Below are positions 58,007-64,000 of a stretch of DNA of 64,000 bases, piece after piece. Source of the stretch: an uncultured Bacilli bacterium (GTDB lineage Bacteria; Bacillota_I; Bacilli_A; RF39; UBA660); the NCBI GenBank assembly GCA_934086395.1, contig CAKOIE010000001.1, positions 1-64,000 on the forward strand, written 5' to 3'. The notes below the pieces were generated by a model. It was not told where the DNA came from. It ran no database searches and saw only the letters and a program-made list of their open reading frames with translations. Within the stretch, counting starts at the first letter, position 1. Each line of letters opens with the position of its first letter. The translations under genes were made by a program, and so were the position numbers.

Positions 58007-58699
58007 TTAATTCCTTTTGTTTTTTCGATGTTTAGGAACTGATATTTTTTTAGTTTTGGAAATGGTTCCTTCGTTATAACAATTAGCTAATGCTTTTTTA
58101 TACATCTTACCTATTTCGAATAATTCGGGATTTTTTTCATTATTTGCTAAATCTGCAACTGTTCTTGCTTGATGCATTACTTCTTTGGTGTACCATTTTA
58201 AGTCAAATAGAATGTTTTTTACTAAAAGTTCTTTTTTTAATATTTCAAGAAAATACGAAAATAATTCATTTGTTTCATCAAGATATTCATTTCTTATTAG
58301 TTCTTTATTTAATATGATTAGTTCTTCTCTATTTATTAAATTTCTAAATTTATTTAAATCAATGGTACTTTCATCTAAATAAGCATATTTATTAGTTGAT
58401 AATACAAAATAATTGTCTTCATTAACTCTTATGGTTATAAAATTAGTGTAATGTTTGTTATATTTTTTTGATAGAGCTTTTAAGTAATCATTTGTATTTA
58501 GTATAATATTATAAATTGGTTTTAATTTTTGGTATAGTTCTAATGCGTTTTGACTTTCTATTTTGGTATAAATTAAATCATTTGCTCTTGATAGATATTC
58601 ATTAATTGATGATATAAAAAGGTTTACATCATAATTACCGCTATTAATTTCATTTAATGTATCTTCTTTTAAAGTGATTGGTTTTAAAAATAATTTCAT
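58007..58699 (-). CDS. Hypothetical helical protein between jag and mnmE
   Basis: This 230-aa protein is not recognised. It is largely helical and soluble, with a very basic tail (KISVPKHRKNKR) that could bind RNA or the ribosome. It lies between two conserved operon genes of tRNA modification and membrane insertion, with a terminator-like stem (AAAGGATTAA...TTAATTCCTTT, about 57967-58016) at its end. Confidence 0.6.
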   Translation of the reverse strand: MKLFLKPITLKEDTLNEINSGNYDVNLFISSINEYLSRANDLIYTKIESQNALELYQKLKPIYNIILNTNDYLKALSKKYNKHYTNFITIRVNEDNYFVLSTNKYAYLDESTIDLNKFRNLINREELIILNKELIRNEYLDETNELFSYFLEILKKELLVKNILFDLKWYTKEVMHQARTVADLANNEKNPELFEIGKMYKKALANCYNEGTISKTKKISVPKHRKNKRN

Positions 58700-58745
58700 A
58701 TTATAGTCCTTTCCGTTAAGAATATTATATCATTTTTAAGCAAGA

Positions 58746-58766
58746 AAAAAAGGATTATATTAATCC
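58746..58766 (-). terminator. Terminator of rnpA-yidC-jag operon
   Basis: AGGATTA/TTAATCCT forms a short stem overlapping the end of jag, followed on the minus strand by TTTTTTTCTT. Confidence 0.75.
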
Positions 58767-59371
58767 TCTGTTGGTTTGATAATAACGTGTCTATTAGGTT
58801 CTTCACCTTCGGAAATTGTAGTAATTCCTTTCATATTTGTTAAGCAATTATGAACAATTCTTCTTTCATATGAATTCATATTTTCCATTACTATCTCTTG
58901 TTTAGTATTTTTAACTTCTCTAGCTAAATTTTTAGCTAATCTTTCAATGTGAGTTATTTGTTTATCTTTGTAATTTTCAACATCAAGATTTAAATATGGA
59001 TATACTCCAATTTGATTATATATATATTGTTTGCAAATTGTTGATAAGGCGGTTAAATTTTTACCATCTCTTCCAATTAATATTGAATTATTGTTTGAAA
59101 ATATTTTGATATTAATTTGTTTTTCTCTAATATTAGTTTCAAATTTAACTTCTAATCCCATGTTTTTAATAGTCTCTTCTAAAAATGATTTTATAGCATT
59201 TTGAACTTCAGTTAGTTTTACGATTGTAAATTTAACTGTATCACTTTTTAAGAAACCACCTTTATTAATTTGTTTATGATATAATATTTCATCTTCTGTT
59301 ACATTTAAATCTGATAAGGCTTTTTCAAAAACCTCATTTGCTTTTTTTCCTTCATATGAATATACTTCCAC
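58760..59371 (-). CDS. jag: Jag/KhpB RNA-binding protein
   Basis: This 203-aa protein has a Jag-N domain (YEGKKANEVFEKALSDLNVTEDEI), a KH domain (LIGRDGKNLTALSTICKQYI, with the GxxG-type loop GRDG) and a C-terminal R3H domain (MNSYERRIVHNCLTNMKGITTISEGEEPNRHVII). Jag/KhpB binds RNA with KhpA and influences cell elongation and division. Its start is 2 bp after yidC ends. Confidence 0.93.
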   Translation of the reverse strand: MEVYSYEGKKANEVFEKALSDLNVTEDEILYHKQINKGGFLKSDTVKFTIVKLTEVQNAIKSFLEETIKNMGLEVKFETNIREKQINIKIFSNNNSILIGRDGKNLTALSTICKQYIYNQIGVYPYLNLDVENYKDKQITHIERLAKNLAREVKNTKQEIVMENMNSYERRIVHNCLTNMKGITTISEGEEPNRHVIIKPTED

Positions 59372-59372
59372 T

Positions 59373-60305
59373 TTATTTTCTTCCCTTCATTATTATTAAA
59401 TTTTGAATAACGTTAAATCCATTTGTTACAACCCAGTATAAGGCAATGGCAGTTGGTAAACTAAATGATGCAATTGTTATGAACACTAACATGAAGTATG
59501 TCATCATTTTCATTTGTTTATCTTGTTCGGGATTACCACTTGTTTGAGTCATAGTGTTTTTGAATGACAAATATGTTGTTAACATTATTAATAATAGTAA
59601 CACGATATAATAATAATTTCCAGTTCTTAATCCGATTAATGGAGTTATACCTAAGTGGTATGCACCTAAGGTTCCTTCAAAGATTGCCGGAATACGATTT
59701 ATTGCTTCTAGGAATCCGAAGAATAATGGAAATTGAATTAATGAGATTAAACAACTTCCCATTGGGTTAATATTATATTTTTTATAAATTTGTAACATTT
59801 CGGTACTTTTCATAGTTAATGATTGTTGATCATTTTTGTTTTTATATTTCTTTTCTAGTCTAGCTAGTTCTGGACTTGCTTTTTTCATATTTTCAGATTG
59901 TTTCATTGTTTTAGCTGAAAATGGAACTAAGATAAGTCTAATTAATAAACCGACAATCATTACTGATAAACCATAGTTACCAACAAAATTTCCAATTTTA
60001 ATAATTAAGTAGGCAAGTGGCATTACAATTAATTGAACCCATAAACCACTATATGTTTTAGAATCATAAATTTTGATATTTTCACAATCAGGCAAATCTT
60101 CTAATTTAAATTCTAATTTATCTTCATATTGTTTATAAATAGAATTTAAATTATCGTCTGTTGGTTTACATAATATATTTGATGGTAAACTTTGACCTGT
60201 TTCTTCATTTATAACTCTTTTGTTATCATTATCTGATAAGTATTTAGTACAACCTGTTAATAAGAAACATAAGCTGACTAAAATTATGATGTACTTTTTT
60301 TTCAT
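59373..60305 (-). CDS. yidC: Membrane protein insertase YidC/SpoIIIJ
   Basis: This 310-aa protein inserts and folds membrane proteins. It is a lipoprotein (signal with LTGC, residues 1-19). The conserved core spans about 95-305: SVMIVGLLIRLILVPFSAKTMKQSENM with the hydrophilic-groove Arg, NPMGSCLISLIQFPLFFGFLEAI, and the final helices FSLPTAIALYWVVTNGFNVIQNLI. This is the OxaA1 type of Gram-positive bacteria. It overlaps rnpA by 4 bp. Confidence 0.95.
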   Translation of the reverse strand: MKKKYIIILVSLCFLLTGCTKYLSDNDNKRVINEETGQSLPSNILCKPTDDNLNSIYKQYEDKLEFKLEDLPDCENIKIYDSKTYSGLWVQLIVMPLAYLIIKIGNFVGNYGLSVMIVGLLIRLILVPFSAKTMKQSENMKKASPELARLEKKYKNKNDQQSLTMKSTEMLQIYKKYNINPMGSCLISLIQFPLFFGFLEAINRIPAIFEGTLGAYHLGITPLIGLRTGNYYYIVLLLLIMLTTYLSFKNTMTQTSGNPEQDKQMKMMTYFMLVFITIASFSLPTAIALYWVVTNGFNVIQNLIIMKGRK

Positions 60306-60628
60306 AGTTTCTCCTTTATTACTTTAAGCAAATTATCTTCGATTTGTTTAAAATTTAAAGTATCACACTTTTTCATTATTATTATAATATAGTCATATTC
60401 ATTTTTAAATACTTTTATATTGGTTCTAATAATTTCTCTTAATATTCTACGATAACGATTTCTTTTATAAGCTTTGCCAAACTTTTTAGCTTGGGTAATT
60501 CCAAACCTAGGATTATCTAATTTCTTTTCCTTATAGTAAATTATAAAGAATGGAGAATAGACCTTAGTTCCGGTTTTAATAATATCGTTAAATTCATCAG
60601 CGGACTTAATTCGCATTTTAGTATTCAT
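60302..60628 (-). CDS. rnpA: Ribonuclease P protein component
   Basis: This 108-aa basic protein helps the RNase P RNA process tRNA 5' ends. It shows RFGITQAKKFGKAYKRNRYRRILREIIR, the RNR motif region of the family. Length is normal. It lies between rpmH and yidC as in nearly all Firmicutes; the overlap with yidC suggests coupling. Confidence 0.94.
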   Translation of the reverse strand: MNTKMRIKSADEFNDIIKTGTKVYSPFFIIYYKEKKLDNPRFGITQAKKFGKAYKRNRYRRILREIIRTNIKVFKNEYDYIIIIMKKCDTLNFKQIEDNLLKVIKEKL

Positions 60629-60655
60629 TGTTATTCCTCCTATTGATTAGAATAA

Positions 60656-60671
60656 AAACCACTTACGTGGC
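60656..60671 (-). terminator. Weak terminator or attenuator after rpmH
   Basis: CCAC/GTGG with a 4-nt loop, followed on the minus strand by TTTTTATT, immediately after the L34 stop codon and before rnpA. It may reduce read-through so that more L34 than RnpA is made. Confidence 0.55.
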
Positions 60672-60793
60672 TACTTACATAATACTTTACGACCTTTACG
60701 TCTACGAGATTTTAATATGTTAGAATTTTTTCTAGCAAAGAATCCATGTTTCTTTTTCATTTTTCTATTGTTTGGTTGATATGTTCTTTTCAT
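60671..60793 (-). CDS. rpmH: Ribosomal protein bL34
   Basis: This 40-aa basic protein starts MKRTYQPNNRKMKKKHGFFAR and ends RRRKGRKVLCK. The usual length is 44-45 aa; four residues are missing in the middle where others have KNGRKVLARR. GGAGGTG precedes the ATG. A much longer reading from 61093 would run through the origin and is not real. Confidence 0.95.
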   Translation of the reverse strand: MKRTYQPNNRKMKKKHGFFARKNSNILKSRRRKGRKVLCK

Positions 60794-60849
60794 CGTTTGC
60801 ACCTCCGCTTCATTCGTAATCATAGTATAATATAAGTTAGAAAAAAAGT

Positions 60850-61080
60850 AAAGAAAAATAGTTTTCCACAATAATGTGTGGAAAAGTGGAAAACTTTTTA
60901 ACAATGTGAATTTAAAATTGTTGAAATTGTGGATAAGTTGTTTACATTCCGATAAAATGGACTTATTTTTGTGGAAAAGTATGTGTATAACTATGTTTAA
61001 AAAAAATTTTTGTATTTTTTTCTTTATTTTTCCACAATCGTGGTTTACAATAGGGGTAGCAAAAACGAAGTATCGGGGTG
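60850..61080. other. Chromosomal replication origin oriC, upstream part
   Basis: Between rpmH and dnaA lie many DnaA boxes: a perfect TGTGGATAA (60928-60936), TGTGGAAAA (60877-60885, 60970-60978), TGTGTATAA (60982-60990) and TTTTCCACA (60862-60870, 61028-61036). An A/T-only run at about 60996-61030 could be the unwinding element. Two more boxes lie after dnaA (62469-62477 and 62530-62538), giving the bipartite origin known in Bacillus. Confidence 0.85.
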
Positions 61081-61085
61081 ATGGT

Positions 61086-62468
61086 ATGGACAATGAACAA
61101 TTATGGAATAAATTTTTAAAAGAAATTCAAATTAAGATACAACCATTTTCTTTTAATAGTTGGTTAAAACCCACGAAATTACTAGGGATAAATGAAAATT
61201 CTTGTATTGTAGAGGTTGAGAGTGAGTTTCAAAAAACATTTCTTTCTAAGAACTATACTGACTTAATGAGTGAAGTTTTATATGGAATAACTAATGTTAA
61301 TTATGATTTTGAATTTGTTCTTAAAAGTGAAAAACATAATGAAGAAATTATTAAAGAAGAGAAAAGCGTTGAAACAAAAAATCTTGGCAAATCCCTAGAA
61401 ATAGAGCATAAAAAGTTAAATTCGAATTTAAAACCAGAGTATACTTTTGATAATTTTATTGTTGGAGATACTAATAGATTTGCGACTGTTTCAGCTCAAG
61501 CGGTAGCAGAAAATCCGGGGAAAATATATAATCCTTTATTTATATATGGAAAGAGTGGTCTTGGTAAAACCCATTTAATGCATGCGATAGGAAATCAGAT
61601 TGTTAAAAATTCTGGGAAAGTTGTTTTATATGTAACTAGTAGTGAATTTATTGCAGACTTTACTGGAATGCTTAGAAAAGATAAGAATGTTGATAATTAT
61701 GAGGTTATGAACAATTTTAAAGATAAATATCGTAACATTGATGTTCTTATTATAGATGATATTCAATTTTTATCGGGAGCTGATAAATCACAAGATGAAT
61801 TTTTCCATACATTTACTGAATTATACGATTCAAATAAACAAATAATTATAAGTTCAGATAGATCGCCAGATGATTTAAAATTATTGGAAGAACGTCTATT
61901 AACTAGATTTAGATGGGGTTTAACAGCGAATATTTATCCACCAGATTTTGAACTTAGATGTCAAATTCTTAGAAATAAGATGATGGGGCATGAGGTGGCG
62001 GAAATGGTTAGTGATAAAGTAATTGAATATATTGCTTCTAATTGTGATAATGACGTTAGACAATTAGAGGGAGCAATAACTAGATTGTATGCTTACGCTG
62101 CAATGATGAGACCACCAGAAATAAATGTTGAATTTGCAACAGAAGCACTTAAAGAATTTTTGGGCAAATCAATTTATATAACAAATAATATTCAAAGGAT
62201 TCAAAGAGCTGTTGCTGAATATTTTAACTTAAGTGTTGAGGATTTAAAAAGTAAGAAGAGAAATGCGAACATAAATTATGCAAGACAAATTGCAATATAT
62301 TTAAGCCAAACTACTACTGATGAGACTCTTGTTAAAATAGGACTTGAATTTGGAAATAGAGACCATTCAACAGTTATACATGCATGTGATAAAATAGAAG
62401 AGGATATTAACACAAATGCGAAGTTAAAAGATGATATTGAGAACATAAAAAATAAAATTGTTAATTAA
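61086..62468 (+). CDS. dnaA: Chromosomal replication initiator DnaA
   Basis: This 460-aa initiator has domain I (NEQLWNKFLKEIQIKIQPFSFNSWL), a linker, the AAA+ domain III (FIYGKSGLGKTHLMHAIGN near 170, VLIIDDIQFLSG near 230, ERLLTRFRWG) and DNA-binding domain IV ending with NRDHSTVIHACDKIE. Start ATG 61086 has GGGGTGA just before it; a longer reading from 60876 runs through the DnaA boxes and is rejected. It probably represses its own promoter through those boxes. Confidence 0.96.
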   Translation: MDNEQLWNKFLKEIQIKIQPFSFNSWLKPTKLLGINENSCIVEVESEFQKTFLSKNYTDLMSEVLYGITNVNYDFEFVLKSEKHNEEIIKEEKSVETKNLGKSLEIEHKKLNSNLKPEYTFDNFIVGDTNRFATVSAQAVAENPGKIYNPLFIYGKSGLGKTHLMHAIGNQIVKNSGKVVLYVTSSEFIADFTGMLRKDKNVDNYEVMNNFKDKYRNIDVLIIDDIQFLSGADKSQDEFFHTFTELYDSNKQIIISSDRSPDDLKLLEERLLTRFRWGLTANIYPPDFELRCQILRNKMMGHEVAEMVSDKVIEYIASNCDNDVRQLEGAITRLYAYAAMMRPPEINVEFATEALKEFLGKSIYITNNIQRIQRAVAEYFNLSVEDLKSKKRNANINYARQIAIYLSQTTTDETLVKIGLEFGNRDHSTVIHACDKIEEDINTNAKLKDDIENIKNKIVN

Positions 62469-62583
62469 TGTGGAAAAGTTCTAAAATAAAAATTTTAAAG
62501 AAAGCCTTTAAAATAGAGAAGTTTTAGAGTTTTCCACAATATGAACACCATTATTATTATTAAATTAGAAAGAAGGAAATAAA
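62469..62583. other. dnaA-dnaN intergenic, second oriC part
   Basis: It holds two DnaA boxes, TGTGGAAAA (62469-62477) and TTTTCCACA (62530-62538), facing each other around a hairpin ATTTTAAAG/CTTTAAAAT (62492-62514). GAAGGAAA precedes the dnaN start. Confidence 0.65.
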
Positions 62584-63699
62584 ATGAAATTAATAATTGA
62601 AAAAAATATTTTATTAGAAAGTTTAAGTAATGTTATTAGAGCAGTATCTCCAAGAAATATTATTCCTATATTAAATGGAGTTATGTTTGATTTAAAAGAA
62701 GAAGGTTTATATTTAACTGCTAGTGATAGTGATCTTGTTATAAGAAAGTTTATTCCTAGTGATAAGATTAAATCAATTGAAGAGACAGGTAAAATTATTA
62801 TTCAAAGTAAATACCTATTAGATATAATTAAGAAGATGCCTAATTCAGATATTAATATTGAAGTAATAGATGGATTAAAGATAATAATTAGTACAGAGAA
62901 TACAGTATATAATTTAAATTGTTTAAGTACTGAAGATTATCCTAATATAAATTTAGAAACTGTTAATAACCCAATAGTTTTGAACAGTTCTATTTTAAAA
63001 GAGTTGTTTTCACAAACTTTATTTGCTATTTCAACTCAGGAATCTCGTCCATTATTAACTGGTTTAAATATTAGAATTAATGGTAATGTGATGGAATGTG
63101 TTACGACTGATAGCTATAGACTTGCTAAGAAGACTATAGTTTTAGATGCTGATTATGGAACTCATGATATTGTTGTTCCGGGAAAAAATATTCAAGAATT
63201 TGATAAGATATTAACTGATGAAGAGAATGTAAAGATTAATTTATTTAGTAATAAGTTATTATTTGAATATAATGGTTATTTATTTCAAACTAGTTTGCTT
63301 AGTGGACAATATCCTAATACATCTAATTTAATACCAACAGATTTTGAGTATATATTAACTACTAATTTAGATAATTTTTATAGCGCAATTGATAGAGCAG
63401 CGTTACTTACACAAAATAAAGATAAAAATTTAATTAATATGAAAACAGTAGGAAATGAACTTGTTATTACTTCATTTGCTAGTGAAATTGGTAAATCTGA
63501 AGAAAGTGTTGCTATTTCTAAAAATAATGATAACGATATTACCATTTCTTATAGTGCTAAATATATGCTTGATGCATTAAAGACTTTAAAAGATGATGAG
63601 TTAATTATATTAATGAATGGTGATTCTAAACCAATAATTTTAAAAAATGCTAAGGATGAGAGTTTAATTCAGTTGATTTTACCAATAAAAACATATTAA
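62584..63699 (+). CDS. dnaN: DNA polymerase III sliding clamp (beta subunit)
   Basis: This 371-aa protein forms the ring-shaped clamp that tethers polymerase. Three clamp domains are recognisable: SNVIRAVSPRNIIPILNGVMF at the start, LLTGLNIRINGNVMECVTTDSYRLAKK near 150, and the C-terminal ILPIKTY (family LPxRxx). Length is normal. It follows dnaA in the standard order; a terminator follows. Confidence 0.95.
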   Translation: MKLIIEKNILLESLSNVIRAVSPRNIIPILNGVMFDLKEEGLYLTASDSDLVIRKFIPSDKIKSIEETGKIIIQSKYLLDIIKKMPNSDINIEVIDGLKIIISTENTVYNLNCLSTEDYPNINLETVNNPIVLNSSILKELFSQTLFAISTQESRPLLTGLNIRINGNVMECVTTDSYRLAKKTIVLDADYGTHDIVVPGKNIQEFDKILTDEENVKINLFSNKLLFEYNGYLFQTSLLSGQYPNTSNLIPTDFEYILTTNLDNFYSAIDRAALLTQNKDKNLINMKTVGNELVITSFASEIGKSEESVAISKNNDNDITISYSAKYMLDALKTLKDDELIILMNGDSKPIILKNAKDESLIQLILPIKTY

Positions 63700-63715
63700 A
63701 ATTTGATATTTATAG

Positions 63716-63746
63716 AAAAGTGGATTTTAAATAATTCACTTTTTTT
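63716..63746 (+). terminator. Terminator of dnaN
   Basis: AAAAGTG (63716-63722) pairs with CACTTTT (63737-63743), followed by a T-run. It ends the dnaA-dnaN operon, so yaaA-recF do not follow directly as in Bacillus. Confidence 0.75.
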
Positions 63747-63760
63747 AATTTTTTAAATTA

Positions 63761-63790
63761 TTTCGACAAATTTCGGCATATTTCGACAAA
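63761..63790. promoter_or_regulatory. Three phased Spo0A boxes
   Basis: TTTCGACAAA, TTTCGGCATA and TTTCGACAAA follow each other with an exact 10-bp period. The reverse complement TTTGTCGAAA contains the Spo0A recognition heptamer TGTCGAA; the first and third match it fully, the middle one with one change. They lie 40-70 bp before the ComK-like start, so phosphorylated Spo0A could turn this gene on or off, or bind beside the origin. Confidence 0.65.
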
Positions 63791-63831
63791 ATGTTGTGAT
63801 TTAATATACGACTAAAGAGGGGGTGAGTAGT

Positions 63832-64000
63832 TTGAAAAGTTATAAGATTACAGAAAATACATTAGCGATTGTACCATTAAGTAAAAAGAAAACAGTTGTA
63901 TATGAAAATCACGATTATTATATTTTAGATAAGAATGTATCATCAGTTATTAATGAAAATTGCGAATATTATGGAAGCAGTATTGATGGTAGATTAAAAG
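63832..64000 (+). CDS. ComK-like competence regulator (5' part, cut by window end)
   Basis: The TTG start at 63832 follows AGAGGGGGTGAG at good distance. The 56 visible residues read LKSYKITENTLAIVPLSKKK, then YENHDYYILDKNVSSVINENCEYYGSSIDGRLK. The order VPL...Y..Y.I......I....C.YYGSS..GR is that of the N-terminal half of ComK, the master activator of natural competence in Bacillus. The gene continues beyond the window. Confidence 0.75.
   Translation, partial: MKSYKITENTLAIVPLSKKKTVVYENHDYYILDKNVSSVINENCEYYGSSIDGRLK

Noticed and set aside
60876..61085. Longer start of dnaA, 70 codons upstream
   Set aside because: The extension runs through the DnaA boxes and AT-rich unwinding region and has no DnaA homology; ATG 61086 has a ribosome site.
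60794..61093. Long L34 precursor reading
   Set aside because: Only the last 40 codons are L34; the rest is the antisense of the origin.

Overview
The window is AT-rich chromosomal DNA from a spore-forming, low-GC Gram-positive bacterium. It carries SpoIID, SpoIIQ-like and SpoIIR genes, a tandem array matching Spo0A boxes, a RpoE delta subunit, an S-box (SAM-I) riboswitch in front of metK, and the Bacillus-type order rpmH-rnpA-yidC-jag-mnmE-mnmG-rsmG beside dnaA-dnaN. Pyruvate:ferredoxin oxidoreductase and an arginine deiminase operon point to an anaerobic, fermentative, probably host-associated member of the Bacilli (Erysipelotrichales/RF39-like). That placement is inference. The standard genetic code appears to be used.

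Layout. 0.1-2.3 kb: a polar amino-acid ABC importer with fused binding protein and permease. 2.5-7.1 kb: the arginine deiminase operon arcA-arcB-arcC, in which carbamate kinase is fused to a YfcC/ArcD-type transporter. 7.7-12.7 kb: a NUDIX hydrolase, a helicase-IV-like UvrD protein with zinc fingers, an unknown gene and a double-HTH regulator. 12.7-13.9 kb: decayed genes and tandem-repeat end sequences.

13.6-26.7 kb is a defence/mobile island. From right to left, in the direction of transcription, it holds a catalytically incomplete PolC-like protein paired with a DnaA-like ATPase; a LlaJI/BsuMI-type restriction system (two m5C methyltransferases fused in one protein, an EVE-McrB GTPase and a McrC nuclease); a possibly HEPN-like protein; and an operon of HTH-Fic protein, PHP-domain/ABC-type ATPase (TrlF-like) and a small partner. 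That last operon starts from a near-perfect promoter carrying two identical palindromic operators. The island is bracketed by 42-bp imperfect direct repeats about 12.9 kb apart, next to tandem 11-12 bp repeats that resemble integrase arm sites.

26.8-34.2 kb: unknown genes, a DUF975 membrane protein, recG, a candidate small RNA on the + strand, and nifJ. 34.3-46.5 kb is core genome: a spoIIQ/spoIID cluster, rpiB, rpmE, metK with its riboswitch, two related membrane-anchored proteins, murA, mntP, spoIIR, prmC, prfA and rpoE. 46.6-53.9 kb: tandem J-domain genes, a class A penicillin-binding protein, parB without a neighbouring parA, and an ABC exporter. 54.0-64.0 kb is the replication-origin region: rsmG, mnmG, mnmE, jag, yidC, rnpA, rpmH, oriC, dnaA, dnaN, and the start of a ComK-like gene preceded by the Spo0A-box array.

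No rRNA, tRNA, CRISPR array or intact transposase was seen.
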